DNA from: Janthinobacterium silvisoli
GTDB lineage: Bacteria; Pseudomonadota; Gammaproteobacteria; Burkholderiales; Burkholderiaceae_D
NCBI RefSeq assembly: GCF_014200725.1
Contig: NZ_JACHCL010000002.1
Coordinates: 1,178,001 to 1,242,000, forward strand
Reading direction: 5' to 3'
Length of the DNA: 64,000 nt
The stretch's first letter is position 1, and each line of letters starts with the position of its first letter. Made by a program: the position numbers and the translations under genes. The notes beneath the pieces are model-generated. The model saw only the letters and a program-made list of their open reading frames with translations, was not told where the DNA came from and made no database searches. Positions 52,101 through 61,173 of the stretch are shown here, one piece after another.

Positions 52101-55100
52101 GGCCTGGAACCAATGACTGGTTAAACGGCTGCGACACGATGGCAGGCGCTTGCTGCTGCGGTGGCTGATTGCCGCCACCAGTACCATTGTCGTTTGCCGC
52201 GACGATGGTCAGGACAGCTGGATCGCTGGTGATGCTGTTGCCACGGCTATTGCTGATGATCACCTTGTACTTGGCGCCATCGTCGCTTTTCGTCACGACC
52301 GGGCTGTAGACCGGGTTGAGCGAAGAAGCCACTTGCACATCATTACGGAACCAGGTGTAGGTCAGAGGACCGGTACCTGTGGCGACGGCGGCAAAATACG
52401 CTTGCTTGTCACCGCTGGCCGACAATTTGACCGACTGGGTCAAAGGCTGGGCAACGATGGCTGGTGCCGCAAACTGCAGCGTACCACTGACGCACAGCAC
52501 GTCGTTCGGGAAGTTGTTGAACAACTGGGTCGTAACATCGCCGTTGGACGACACCACGTAGGCACGGGTCGCATCGGTTTCCGAGATGTTCGAGGTCCAG
52601 GTGCTCCAGCCGCCCGGGAAGGCATCGACGTTAAAGCTGTCGCCAGCGATCGACAATGCTTCTTCCCTGGTCGGCAAACGGCTGCCGATGGTGGAGCAAT
52701 ACTGGCCAGCCAACACCTGGGTGAACTGGGCGATGCCATTCTTGGTCGGTACGCGGCTCCACAGCAAACTGGTGCTGTTGTCGGTGACGACGTTGTTGTT
52801 GCCTGGTACCAAGGTGTAACGCTCGGGAGCGCTGCCGTCCTTGGACAGATGGGCAACGTTATACACTTCCAGCTCGTCCAGCGAATAACCGTAGTCAGGG
52901 CTACCGCGCAGGGTGCCGGTCATGCGCACATAACGGCCGTTGACGAGAGGGAAAGAGGTATCTTCCACGCCGCCATTGCCTTTATCTTGCGAATAAGCCT
53001 TGGTCCAGGTTTTATTATCGTTCGATACTTCAACGATATATTGCTTGGCATACGCCGGATCCCAACGCAGGATCATGCGGTTCATGTCCATCGGCGAACC
53101 CAGGTCGACCGTCAGTTCAGCCGTCGGGTTGAAAGCCGAACCCCAGCGCGAATTGATGTCGCCATCAACTGCCTTGCTTGCTGCCAGGCCGATCGCATCC
53201 TGGGTGGTGTCTGCCGTCGCCGTGCGGGCGCGTGCCAGATTGACGCCAGGAGCGGCTTGCAACAGCGAAACAGGATCGCTGGTCTGGTCGCCGGCGGCAT
53301 TGTGCACGAGTACCGTGTAGCTGCCGAAATCGCCAGCCTGCATTGCCGGGAAGTCCAAGGTGGCGCTGGTGCCGACGATGCGCTGGTTCTTGTCGAACCA
53401 GGTGTAGGTCATCGGTTGGGAACCCGTTGCCTGCACCACCAGAGTGGCATGGCTGTTCAGCGCTGCCACCTGATTGGCTGGCTGCGTGAAGTGCGGTCCG
53501 GTCGCAGCGCCCACGGTCAGGGTGACCGGTGTCGATTGCACGCTATTGACCAGATTGCTTGCCACTACGTAGAACGAGGCATTGTTATCACCCAATACGA
53601 CAGCGGGGATGGTATAGCTGTTCGACGTTGCGCCATCAATCTTCTGATTGTCGCGATACCACTGGTAGGCCGGTGGCGGCGCACCATTTGCAACGATCTG
53701 GAAGGTAGCGGTCTGGCCTTCTACCAGGCTCAGTGCCACAGGAGCGCTGACGATGACTGGCGCTTGCGGCGCAACTACTGTCTCGACGGCGTCGCTGCTG
53801 GTCTGGTCGCCAAAGCTGTTTTTCACCTTGACAGTGTAGACAGCGTTATTGTCGCCATTGACCGCCAGGGCGGTGTCGTAGCTGCTGCCTTTGGCGCCAA
53901 CGATTTCAACGCCATTGCGGTACCAGGTGAAGTCCAGCGGTGCGGCACCCGACACGACTGCTTCGAAATGCGCAGACTGGCCTACGCTGACGGTCAGCGA
54001 TTGCGGTTGCGCCACGAATGCTGGCGGCAACTGGCTGGCGTCGGCAGGTTGCGGTACTGGCACGACTTCAAAGCTGGCAACATTGCTTTGCAGCGTGCCA
54101 TCGGAAGAAGCTGCCGTCACCGTCACGGTACCCGGTTCGAACTTGCTGCGCACCGCGATACGCACCAGGCCGCCTTCGGCTGCCAGTTCATGGTCGCCAG
54201 GCGCGTGGTAGCTGGTCGGCTTGTCTTGCGACACGGCATTGTTCCAGCCGCCACGATAATTGCCGTTGCTGCTGACCGTAAACGTGATGTTGGTGCTATC
54301 TTCAGGCAACAGGATATTGTTCGCGTCAACCACTTTAGCGGTGATGAACGCGGCATCGCTGCCGTTGGCCGTGATCTGGAAGGTGCTGCCGTCAGGCTTT
54401 TTCAAGCCAGGCTCGGTGCTCAGGATGATGTGGTCGGCCTTGCCGGCGGTAGCACGCTGGTCTTGTACAACCTGGCCATTGTATTGCACCACATTACCGA
54501 TTTCATCGAGACATTGGGCCGTGACGGTACCAGCTTGCCATTGAACATTGTCCCAGTGCGCCTGATGCGGCAGACCGGTGGTGTCCTGGGTCAAGTCGGT
54601 ATTTTCAAAGTCCAGCGGATTCGGCGTCTGATCGTCGCCCTGCTTCACGCCATTGACCAGCAAACGTACCGCCGGGCAATTACTGAAGGTATTGACGCGC
54701 ACGATGCCGGAACGGTTCCAGTGATGCGCCAGGTTGACTACCGGACGCGTCTTGTAATCGACCCAGGCTGCCTGGTACGCGTAATACATCAGTTTAGGCA
54801 AGCGGCTACCGTCCATCATCGATGAACCCAGCGAGCGCACTTCATTCTTGCGCAAATCAGGCGGATTCGGATTGTCGGCGGTAGGCACAGGCACCGGACC
54901 GGTCGAGGACAGGAACACATTGTTTTCACCCGGCGTTTCAGCCAGGTACCATTGCACCATACCAAAGGTTTTCGCTGCCACGCCACGGCGCCAGTTGTTC
55001 AGGAACTCGGCGGTCAGTTCGATCTCGTGATCGTATTTATAGCGGTAATCACCTTTGCCCCAGTACTCGGCGCCCCAGGCAGGCGAATTCGGGAATTCCG

Positions 55101-56706
55101 ACTTCACGCCCAGTTCGCAGCCGTTCAGGGTACATCCAAGCACGGTGCCGTTCTTGTCGTTCGGGGTACGGTCGGTTGCCACGCGGGTATTGACCGGATC
55201 CCAGGTGTTGTTTACCGCTTTCAACACTTGCGCGTAATTGGTATCCATCGGACCGTTATTCGATTCCCACGACAGGATCGAAGGATTATTACGGTCGCGC
55301 ACGATCATCTCGGTATGGATTTCCGTTTTCAAGGCAAACTTATCGAGTTCGCTTTGGGTACAGCTATCGCTCAAGGCCGCGTTGTAGCATTTATCGAAAG
55401 CGCCTTCGCCTTCGCCGCTAGGCTGGATGATGAAGATACCGAGCGCATCGGCGGCTTCGACGAATTCCTTGCTCGACGACGAATGGCCCGGACGGTACAA
55501 GCTGCCGCCTGCATCGGCCAGCAACTTCAGGTCGCGCCATTGCTGCTCTTCCGGCACGGCGCTGCCCAGTGCCGGATAGTCGTAGCGGCCGGAAGCGCCC
55601 CACAGATGATGGGCAAAACCGTTAATGATCGGGAAATCGTTATTCCAGGTAATGGTGCGGATGCCGAGCGGGCTTTCGACCGTATCGACCACCGCGCCAT
55701 CGACGCTGACGATATGCACCACGCGGTACATATAAGGCGTACCGTGGCTGCTGTTGTTCGGGAACCACAGCGTAGGTTTGTCGACCGTCAGGTTTTGCAC
55801 AAACTTGTTGGTCGTCAAGCCCGGACCTGCGTTCGGCTGCAAGACGCGCGCGTCCTGCGCCTGGGCCACCAGGGTGCCGCTGGCATCGTAAATGCGGGTC
55901 GTCAGCGTGACGTTTTTCTGCACGCTGTCTTCGTTCAGCACATTGGTCTCGACCTGGATCGCAGCCGACGAGTTGTCGCCTGCAATGCTGACGGTGGACA
56001 CATGCGTGCCCCAGGTCTTCAGGATGGCGTAGACGTTTTCAGGAATATGCACCTTATCGGTGATATGCATGTACACCGGACGGAACAGGCCTGAATCGCC
56101 CTGTCCAAAACGGGCGTCACCGGCGAAATGCGGGTCTTCGAAACCGTTCTTGGTGATCTTCACCGCCAGCACGTTGTCGCTGCCGAGGTTGACCATATTG
56201 GTCACGTCGACAATGAACGGCACAAAGCCGATGACATGGGTATAGGTAGGGTTCAAGGCGCTGGTGCCTTGCACTTGCACGCCATTGATGAACACTTGGG
56301 CGCCAGTATGCGCGCCTTCGAATTCGATCAGTATCTTGCGGCCCGCATAGGCGGTCGACAAGGGCAGATGCTTGCGGTACCAGACAGTACCGTAAGGCAT
56401 GCCGGCCAGGCCCGACGTATTGTTGACGAACATATCCTGTTCGTTGACAGAGTGCGGTACGCCAACGGAAGTCCAGCCGCTATCGTCATAAGCGATATCG
56501 GTTACTTTGGGATCGCCGATGAAACGATCATCGTTGGTATATTTCCACGGAGTCGCGCCGAGATTGATCTTCAGGCGTTCCGATGGCGGCGCCAGCGCGG
56601 ACAAGTCTGCCGCCCTGGCATTGGGTGGCCGGTACAGACTGGCCAGCAGGCATAGTACAAGGAACAGCCAAAAACTTGGCCGTATTGCAGGTCTACTATT
56701 TTTCAT
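49108..56706 (-). CDS. Secreted 2,532-residue GH2-Ig-F5/8C-GH64 multidomain glycoside hydrolase
   Basis: Signal peptide (about 1-32), then a glycoside hydrolase family 2 module (sugar-binding domain ~45-235, Ig-like sandwich ~240-370, TIM barrel ~375-720, C-terminal sandwich ~740-890). Next come three Ig-like domains (~899-1150), an F5/8-type C domain (~1152-1285), a DUF1566/Lcl-like domain (~1299-1409), two Ig domains, F5/8C (~1609-1755), Ig, F5/8C (~1885-2015), Ig, a glycine/asparagine linker (~2105-2142) and a full GH64 beta-1,3-glucanase domain (~2143-2532). GH64 enzymes cut beta-1,3-glucans (fungal walls, callose, laminarin); the Ig and F5/8C repeats probably bind polysaccharide. In the GH2 barrel the usual W-S-x-G-N-E acid/base site reads WESNNG. 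Secreted; the monocistronic gene ends at a strong terminator. Confidence 0.9.
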   Translation of the reverse strand: MKNSRPAIRPSFWLFLVLCLLASLYRPPNARAADLSALAPPSERLKINLGATPWKYTNDDRFIGDPKVTDIAYDDSGWTSVGVPHSVNEQDMFVNNTSGLAGMPYGTVWYRKHLPLSTAYAGRKILIEFEGAHTGAQVFINGVQVQGTSALNPTYTHVIGFVPFIVDVTNMVNLGSDNVLAVKITKNGFEDPHFAGDARFGQGDSGLFRPVYMHITDKVHIPENVYAILKTWGTHVSTVSIAGDNSSAAIQVETNVLNEDSVQKNVTLTTRIYDASGTLVAQAQDARVLQPNAGPGLTTNKFVQNLTVDKPTLWFPNNSSHGTPYMYRVVHIVSVDGAVVDTVESPLGIRTITWNNDFPIINGFAHHLWGASGRYDYPALGSAVPEEQQWRDLKLLADAGGSLYRPGHSSSSKEFVEAADALGIFIIQPSGEGEGAFDKCYNAALSDSCTQSELDKFALKTEIHTEMIVRDRNNPSILSWESNNGPMDTNYAQVLKAVNNTWDPVNTRVATDRTPNDKNGTVLGCTLNGCELGVKSEFPNSPAWGAEYWGKGDYRYKYDHEIELTAEFLNNWRRGVAAKTFGMVQWYLAETPGENNVFLSSTGPVPVPTADNPNPPDLRKNEVRSLGSSMMDGSRLPKLMYYAYQAAWVDYKTRPVVNLAHHWNRSGIVRVNTFSNCPAVRLLVNGVKQGDDQTPNPLDFENTDLTQDTTGLPHQAHWDNVQWQAGTVTAQCLDEIGNVVQYNGQVVQDQRATAGKADHIILSTEPGLKKPDGSTFQITANGSDAAFITAKVVDANNILLPEDSTNITFTVSSNGNYRGGWNNAVSQDKPTSYHAPGDHELAAEGGLVRIAVRSKFEPGTVTVTAASSDGTLQSNVASFEVVPVPQPADASQLPPAFVAQPQSLTVSVGQSAHFEAVVSGAAPLDFTWYRNGVEIVGAKGSSYDTALAVNGDNNAVYTVKVKNSFGDQTSSDAVETVVAPQAPVIVSAPVALSLVEGQTATFQIVANGAPPPAYQWYRDNQKIDGATSNSYTIPAVVLGDNNASFYVVASNLVNSVQSTPVTLTVGAATGPHFTQPANQVAALNSHATLVVQATGSQPMTYTWFDKNQRIVGTSATLDFPAMQAGDFGSYTVLVHNAAGDQTSDPVSLLQAAPGVNLARARTATADTTQDAIGLAASKAVDGDINSRWGSAFNPTAELTVDLGSPMDMNRMILRWDPAYAKQYIVEVSNDNKTWTKAYSQDKGNGGVEDTSFPLVNGRYVRMTGTLRGSPDYGYSLDELEVYNVAHLSKDGSAPERYTLVPGNNNVVTDNSTSLLWSRVPTKNGIAQFTQVLAGQYCSTIGSRLPTREEALSIAGDSFNVDAFPGGWSTWTSNISETDATRAYVVSSNGDVTTQLFNNFPNDVLCVSGTLQFAAPAIVAQPLTQSVKLSASGDKQAYFAAVATGTGPLTYTWFRNDVQVASSLNPVYSPVVTKSDDGAKYKVIISNSRGNSITSDPAVLTIVAANDNGTGGGNQPPQQQAPAIVSQPFNQSLVPGQTAKFSVVASGADSFTYQWFRNDQLIVGATSSSFATSPVTLADNGERFRVDVTNPANGAVTSSNDANLLVIDGVPSDAANLALKGTPSSSSTESADYFGPQYVNDGFGRVRADNGLEGTRWASFVFQGDDATSDNQWVSIDLGSVQEINQVVLDWQTAFGSKYIIETSVDNQVWTPVYTQNSGQGRVENLLFAITKAQYVRMHGVKRGTQYGYSLYEMQVYAPALTIRTQPAAQTVAVGQSAHFTVDAVGPGTLTYQWLKQGVLVASTDVPSYDTPAVTSDDNGAIYSVVVESSNGSKLPSDGAVLTVGVPQSISAGSGSDTNTINSANNGTGAASGAANGVGGGSDVVLGSNLALGKTAFSSPVENPQGTTANLAIDGIVSRDSRWSSAFDDKAWMAIDLYAPTLISQVTLQWENAYGSEYEIQVSNDKNTWVPVKHITGGKGGVEQITFPTVSARYVRLQGFVRATPYGYSLYEFEVYGPANPGPAPQFSAQPAAVTVTAGQSAHFEASVAGNGSFTYQWNRNTDLIPGATSASYDIAAVQSSDNGAVFSVSVTNANGIGAVSTGAKLTVNPVDNGNGGTGNNGGTGNTGGNGGNSGGNNGGTNPDYPVVPGFVTVDLKNNTNGKWTDDQIYVAVIGRDPNNKDNFAYLQADGTILPMLLSDNDAPGHLTKNGENFSNYFFTLAQAKNLKLPKMDSGRIFVSMGSPLFIKINEDINHQTGFAGPDLNNHNDPNIDIYFDWYEFTLNDNLYMNPTQVDQFGFPLLMDVYGDSHNFHQQVGISETRDSILAAYQKEMPKEFLVDAVQPRRILAPGKSSFDSGRVNAAYFDAYINDMWNLYRTKPLVVDMYDNSRRFVGQVAADDTVVFHEIDKGNGVLGSTVYTVPGKPSTQDMLEAKGVLASPLAGETDGAVISIELALEAQIAAALNRHIMEDTSLWGAPTAAWYAASPANYYAKFWHDHSVGAKAYGFAYDDVSGQSSSVIGPKPEHLVLGIGW

Positions 56707-57242
56707 TAGTCACCATAGAGAAATGAACCACGCCGCGTGCAGGGTTGCAGCGCGTGGCGTGGCACCAGGCACTTGCACGTCACGCCCCTGCACTCACCAA
56801 CATCGTCAGTGCAAAGCCGCCCCGTCAAGCATGTTTAACGCCTTTAAGACACGTTAAATGTTTCCACAGGGCATTATTATCTGAATAGTTTCCTAGTGCA
56901 ACAGATTTCCATAAGGCAACAAAAGAATACTGAAAACAATAGTAAATAAGATTACTTAATTTGATACTTTTAACATAAAAGAAGGCCTATCGCGCAAATG
57001 ACAGAATTATCGATATTAATTTAAAAAAACACCGTTATATATTATTTCGCCGATTACATAGACTTGACGACGACAGCGTCGCGTATGCCTTGCGACAAGA
57101 CATAGCCACATCTGGCTCAGGCCACCATGCTGCACAGGCGTGCAAGCCAATTAAAGAGTGGTTTGTTTGTCTTCGTTTAAGATGCTGGCCGCCAATCGGA
57201 CTTACCTTGAAATCCTTGCCCCTTTACCTGAGGAGACACGGC
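56707..57242. other. Intergenic region upstream of the megaenzyme and BPSL0067 genes
   Basis: A 536-bp divergent intergenic region. 56880-57060 is clearly AT-rich, unlike its surroundings, and should hold both promoters. No ORF with a ribosome site and no RNA gene could be supported. A GACGACGACAGCGTCG stretch near 57064-57079 is locally palindromic (CGACG/CGTCG). Confidence 0.4.
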
Positions 57243-57623
57243 ATGGCCTACATTTACGCCAAGGCTGCAGGATTGAAGAACCAGCCCATCGTCGGCAGCC
57301 ACCATGGCGCGGCGCTGGTACAGGAATATGCCGGTGCTCCCACCACCGCCCACTGGCGCCAGGGCGCTGCGGTAGCCGGCAATACGGCGCTCAAACCCGG
57401 CACGGCTATTGCCACCTTTGCCGGCGGGCGTCATAGCAGCCATGGCCACCATGCCGCTTTTTATGTCAGGCAAGGCATCAATGGCATCGTCATCGTGGAC
57501 CAATGGAAGGCGGCTAGCAAAAGCAAGATTTCCCTGCGCCTGATCCAGTCGCAGGGTAAGGACCAGCCGGGTAATTACCTGCAATTCCGGGACAATGCCG
57601 ACGCATTTTTTGTGATTGAGTGA
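57243..57623 (+). CDS. BPSL0067-family protein lacking cysteine
   Basis: A 126-residue protein with the BPSL0067-type layout: an N-terminal GSHHGAALVQEYAGAP block, GTAIATFAGGR, HHAAFYVRQGINGIVIVDQW and a C-terminal strand pair. These families relate to NlpC/P60-like amidases and T6SS-type amidase effectors, where the first block normally carries a catalytic cysteine. Here that position is Ala and the whole protein has no Cys, so cysteine-peptidase activity is not possible. The start at 57243 has GAGGAGA 7 bases upstream. No signal peptide. It may be a non-enzymatic homologue or an immunity/binding protein. Confidence 0.75.
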   Translation: MAYIYAKAAGLKNQPIVGSHHGAALVQEYAGAPTTAHWRQGAAVAGNTALKPGTAIATFAGGRHSSHGHHAAFYVRQGINGIVIVDQWKAASKSKISLRLIQSQGKDQPGNYLQFRDNADAFFVIE

Positions 57624-57717
57624 AATCGCGAGGGAAAGATGCGGGTAGCAATGATACGGTAGAGCTGATGTGGACCGGGGTGGCAATTCACCTCACTACT
57701 ACCCCGGTCTGGCGTTT

Positions 57718-58026
57718 TCAGTGGCTTGCCTGGGCCTCAGCCTGTTGCTTGACCACCGTGGTGCGCCCGGCAATCACCGGCGCGCCGCTGCTGCGGCGCG
57801 GCAGACCCTGGTAGACCACCTGGTATTGGCCGGGGACCAGCTTGGCAGCCTCAAAATGACCTTCGCCATCGGCCACCGCACCGCTGATGGCGCCGGTTTT
57901 GTCATTGATGATGACAATTTGTTCCCTGGGTTTGGCCTGGCCTTCGATACGGCCAGTCTCTGCGGCGCTCGCCGTTTGGGCAGCCAGGGCAAAGCACAGC
58001 AAGCTACTGATTTTACGGAGTGCCAT
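57718..58026 (-). CDS. Small exported carboxypeptidase-regulatory-like domain protein
   Basis: A 102-residue protein with a signal peptide (MALRKISSLLCFALAAQTAS, cut after AA) and a single beta-sandwich resembling the carboxypeptidase regulatory-like (CarboxypepD_reg/SdrD-B-type) fold: GRIEGQAKPREQIVIINDKTG, GAVADGEGHFEAAKLVPGQY. The function is unknown; such domains often bind surfaces or receptor plugs. The start at 58026 is chosen for the signal peptide; a longer frame upstream lacks similarity. Confidence 0.75.
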   Translation of the reverse strand: MALRKISSLLCFALAAQTASAAETGRIEGQAKPREQIVIINDKTGAISGAVADGEGHFEAAKLVPGQYQVVYQGLPRRSSGAPVIAGRTTVVKQQAEAQASH

Positions 58027-58157
58027 AAATAATCTGGAATGAGTGAGAAAACAAAAACATAGCATCGGCCTTGAACGGCGGCTAAACCCATGCGATGGAT
58101 GGACATATTCGCCGATGGAACAGTGCATGCATGCGATGAATGGATGCACTGCATTGC

Positions 58158-59225
58158 TCACTGAAACAAGACCACCCACTCCAGGCCATTCATCCACAAC
58201 TTGCCATTGGCAATCACTTGTCCGCCATCGGCATTCGGGAATTGACGCTGCAGCAAGGTGAAGTAAGCGGCGTTGTTTACGCCATTCAAGTGGCCGCCAT
58301 TGCTTTGATAATAGGGAAACGTCTCGGGGTGCAAGGTCCAGGCGGCTGCTTTTCGGTACGCAGCCGACAACTTGTTGCCCTGTGGGCTATGCCAGACCGC
58401 CTGCCCCTGCAGGTCGAGGATACGCGCAGCAGCGGTGGTCGGCAGCAAGGTGTAATGGGTATAGCTGAGCCCATTGATGCCCTTGCGGTCGCCGCTGCAA
58501 TAGGCGGTGCTGTCGCTGCGGCAAATTTCCAGCGGCAGCGATCCGTCCGCGGCGACTTCGCTATCCATCAGTTCCAGCCAACGGGTCCTGCTACTTGCCA
58601 GCAACGCAGCATCGCCGGTATAGGCCGCGATCGATGCATTGAGCAAGACGCCCCAGTTGGCGTGGTTGTTCTTGCGGTCGCTGTGCGATAGTGGCAGGGC
58701 GATGCGCGTAATCAGTCGCCGGAACGATGCATCATTCCAGCGGTTGGCATTGCGCACCATCGATGCAGCGATCACATAGGCGGGCAAGTCGAAATTGATG
58801 TCCGATGCGCCCTGTTCGGAGGGCACGGACTGCAAGGTATCGGCCCAGGCGGAAATGATGGCTTGCGCATGCTGCGCGTAGCGTGGGTCTTGCGACACGG
58901 CATAGCACAGCCCTGCACGGTAGGCGAGCTCGCCATCACTGGCAAAGCGCTTGCCCATCGCGTTTTCGACGACGCCCGTCTTGCTGTAATGCGCAGGCGG
59001 CGCAAACACGGCAACCGGCGCCGCTTGCGTATCGATCTCCTTGTCACAGCGCTGCATCAGCGCGGCCGTCCTGGCGGGCTCGCTGCGCAGCAAGCCGATG
59101 TCTGCATTGGTCAGCCAGATGTTGCTGGACGCCATGACTGCAGGTGCGGATATCAGCCCCGCTACCGTCAGGGCGAACAGGGCGCATCTGCGTGCGAGCC
59201 GGTGCAAAAGGTGGTTTGTTGCCAT
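58158..59225 (-). CDS. Alginate-lyase-family (PL5-like) exported protein
   Basis: A 355-residue protein starting at 59225 with AGGAG upstream and a signal peptide (LARRCALFALTVAGLISAPA). The alpha/alpha-barrel alginate lyase family is indicated by the catalytic block NNHANWGVLLNASIAAYTGD near residue 180 and by SYTHYTLLPTTAAARIL with a further histidine near 265. It should cleave mannuronate-rich uronic-acid polymers in the periplasm or outside. The NNHANW signature replaces the more usual NNHSYW, so the substrate may not be alginate. Divergent from the glycosyltransferase. Confidence 0.87.
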   Translation of the reverse strand: MATNHLLHRLARRCALFALTVAGLISAPAVMASSNIWLTNADIGLLRSEPARTAALMQRCDKEIDTQAAPVAVFAPPAHYSKTGVVENAMGKRFASDGELAYRAGLCYAVSQDPRYAQHAQAIISAWADTLQSVPSEQGASDINFDLPAYVIAASMVRNANRWNDASFRRLITRIALPLSHSDRKNNHANWGVLLNASIAAYTGDAALLASSRTRWLELMDSEVAADGSLPLEICRSDSTAYCSGDRKGINGLSYTHYTLLPTTAAARILDLQGQAVWHSPQGNKLSAAYRKAAAWTLHPETFPYYQSNGGHLNGVNNAAYFTLLQRQFPNADGGQVIANGKLWMNGLEWVVLFQ

Positions 59226-59261
59226 GGGTATGACTCCTGCGTTCAGATACGATGTCGCCAT

Positions 59262-59620
59262 TAAACAACGTGGCAGATGACGATGACATTACAAGATATC
59301 CATGTAGCCAGAAACGAGCATTGGTGCGGGATACAAGCCCATTGACTGCCATTCAGACACGATTCCAACATTGGAAAAATATCAGATTGGAACCATTTAG
59401 CACGATTTTCATATAGTACCAACAATCAATTCCTCTCATTCACGCTGCGCCTGCATGACATGCCTGGCAGCGGACCGGTCAGCTGTAAAGAATACTGGCA
59501 TATTCTTGCTTCAGTCCCTGGCTGCGTGACAGACCAAGCGCTGCATACGCCACGGCATTCAACAAACTCCCGTGACCATCCAACACCGCCCGCAAGCGGT
59601 CTTAGTAGAAGAGGAATAGC
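59262..59620. promoter_or_regulatory. Divergent intergenic region with palindromic operator
   Basis: This 359-bp gap separates the alginate-lyase-family gene from the glycosyltransferase gene. TTCCAACATTGGAA (59363-59376) is a perfect palindrome, and a third half-site TTGGAA lies at 59387-59392, 16 bases after the preceding one. No gene was found in the stretch; the plus-strand frames lack ribosome sites. Confidence 0.45.
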
Positions 59621-60901
59621 ATGACCCAGGTAATTATTGGCGCCACCGACGCCCAAGGCCACACCTCGCCGATGCTGTTCATCGCGGCCGAACTGGTGCG
59701 CCGTGGCCACCAGGTGACGTTCATCACCGGCACACAATTCAAGGCGGCCGTGGAAAAGACCGGCGCCACTTTCGCCGGTTTCAGCGGCGCCGCCGAAATC
59801 GATAAAGCGCTGCTGGTCTCGCCTGAGCGCCTGGCGCTGCAAGGGTTGGAGCAAGTGAAATATGACTTGAAACACCTGGTGATCGATACCATCGCCGACC
59901 AGTACGCCACCCTGCAGCGGGTGCTGGCGCAATACGGCCACGACCAGGCCGTGGTCTTGACTGAATCAGGCTTTTACGGCGTGGCGCCGGCATTGCACGG
60001 CGCACCCGGCGTGCGCGCCAAAGGCTATATCGTGGTGGGCACCGTACCGCTGATGCTCAGCAGCATCGATACGGCGCCGGGTGGCATGGGCTTGCCGCCT
60101 GACAGCTCGCCGGAAGGACGGATCCGCAACGCGGCGCAAACCGCCTTTTTCAAGCAGACGCTGTTCGGCGACACGCAAGCACTGTATGCGCAAGAACTGG
60201 CACGCCTGGGCGCAACGGAAGCGGCCTCGTTCATCTTTGAAACCATGGCCGTGCACGCCGACAAATATCTGCAATTGTCAGTCGAGGAACTGAGCTATAA
60301 ACGTTCGGACTTGCCTGCCCATATCGACTTTATCGGCGCCCTGCCCTCGCCGCCATCCGACGCCGCGCTGCCCGACTGGTGGCAAGATGTGCTCGACGCC
60401 GAACAGGTGGTGGTGGTCACGCAAGGCACCGTCGCCAACAGCGACTTCAGCCACCTGATCGCGCCGACGCTGGAGGCGCTGGCGGACCTGCCGGTGCTGG
60501 TGGTGGCAGCTACCGGCAGCACGACGGTGCCGGACCATGTCCCCGCCAATGCGCGGGTAGCCAAATTCGTGCCTTTCGTCGACTTGTTGCCGCATACCAG
60601 CATCCTGGTCAGCAATGGCGGTTATGCAGGCACCCAGCAAGCGCTGAGCTTTGGCGTGCCGATGGTATTGGCTGGCGAAACCGAAGACAAGATCGAAGGC
60701 AATGCGCGCACCGCCCACACAGGCGCCGCGATCAACCTGAAGACCCAGCGTCCGACGGTAGCCGCGATCCGGGAAGCCGTGCAGCAGATTCTGGCGACGA
60801 CGAGCTACCGCCAGAACGCACAGCGGCTGCAGGCCGAATATGCCCAACTCGATCCATATGCCAGCATCGCCGACACCATCGTGCAATTTGACCGCAAGTA
60901 A
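59621..60901 (+). CDS. GT1-type (MGT/UGT-like) glycosyltransferase
   Basis: A 426-residue GT-B fold enzyme. The acceptor half starts ATDAQGHTSPMLFIAAELVR-RGHQVTFITG; the donor half has VVVTQGTVANSDFSHLIAPT and a UDP-sugar binding block LPHTSILVSNGGYAGTQQAL followed by GVPMVLAGETEDKIEGNART. Members glycosylate small molecules (macrolides, sterols, flavonoids) or lipids. AGAGGA lies 6 bases before the ATG. It is divergent from the alginate-lyase-family gene; no biosynthetic cluster is attached, so the acceptor is unknown. Confidence 0.9.
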   Translation: MTQVIIGATDAQGHTSPMLFIAAELVRRGHQVTFITGTQFKAAVEKTGATFAGFSGAAEIDKALLVSPERLALQGLEQVKYDLKHLVIDTIADQYATLQRVLAQYGHDQAVVLTESGFYGVAPALHGAPGVRAKGYIVVGTVPLMLSSIDTAPGGMGLPPDSSPEGRIRNAAQTAFFKQTLFGDTQALYAQELARLGATEAASFIFETMAVHADKYLQLSVEELSYKRSDLPAHIDFIGALPSPPSDAALPDWWQDVLDAEQVVVVTQGTVANSDFSHLIAPTLEALADLPVLVVAATGSTTVPDHVPANARVAKFVPFVDLLPHTSILVSNGGYAGTQQALSFGVPMVLAGETEDKIEGNARTAHTGAAINLKTQRPTVAAIREAVQQILATTSYRQNAQRLQAEYAQLDPYASIADTIVQFDRK

Positions 60902-61173
60902 TCCGGCACGACGCCAGCCATACCATCGCTGACACCAATGGCGCGCATCGCGACGGTGCGCGCCCACAATAGGTGGGCTGATGGTGGGCTGATGCGTAAC
61001 AAGCGTTAATCCTCATTATGGTCTTGGCGAACATCAGCTAGCCATCACATCTGGTTCAGACCACACTTTTACTTTATTGGGTAAGATATAAGCAAAGCAT
61101 CCCTGACCATGCAGGTTTTCAGGGAAGCCGCAGACGTACTTCAGTCCCCACGTCACTCTTGAAAGGTCTTGCC

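Noticed and set aside
49132-54825. Two very long plus-strand open frames (994 and 891 codons) opposite the megaenzyme gene
   Set aside because: They are antisense shadows of the GC-rich, low-stop minus-strand gene; the translations are Val/His/Gln/Arg-rich with no domain and no ribosome sites.
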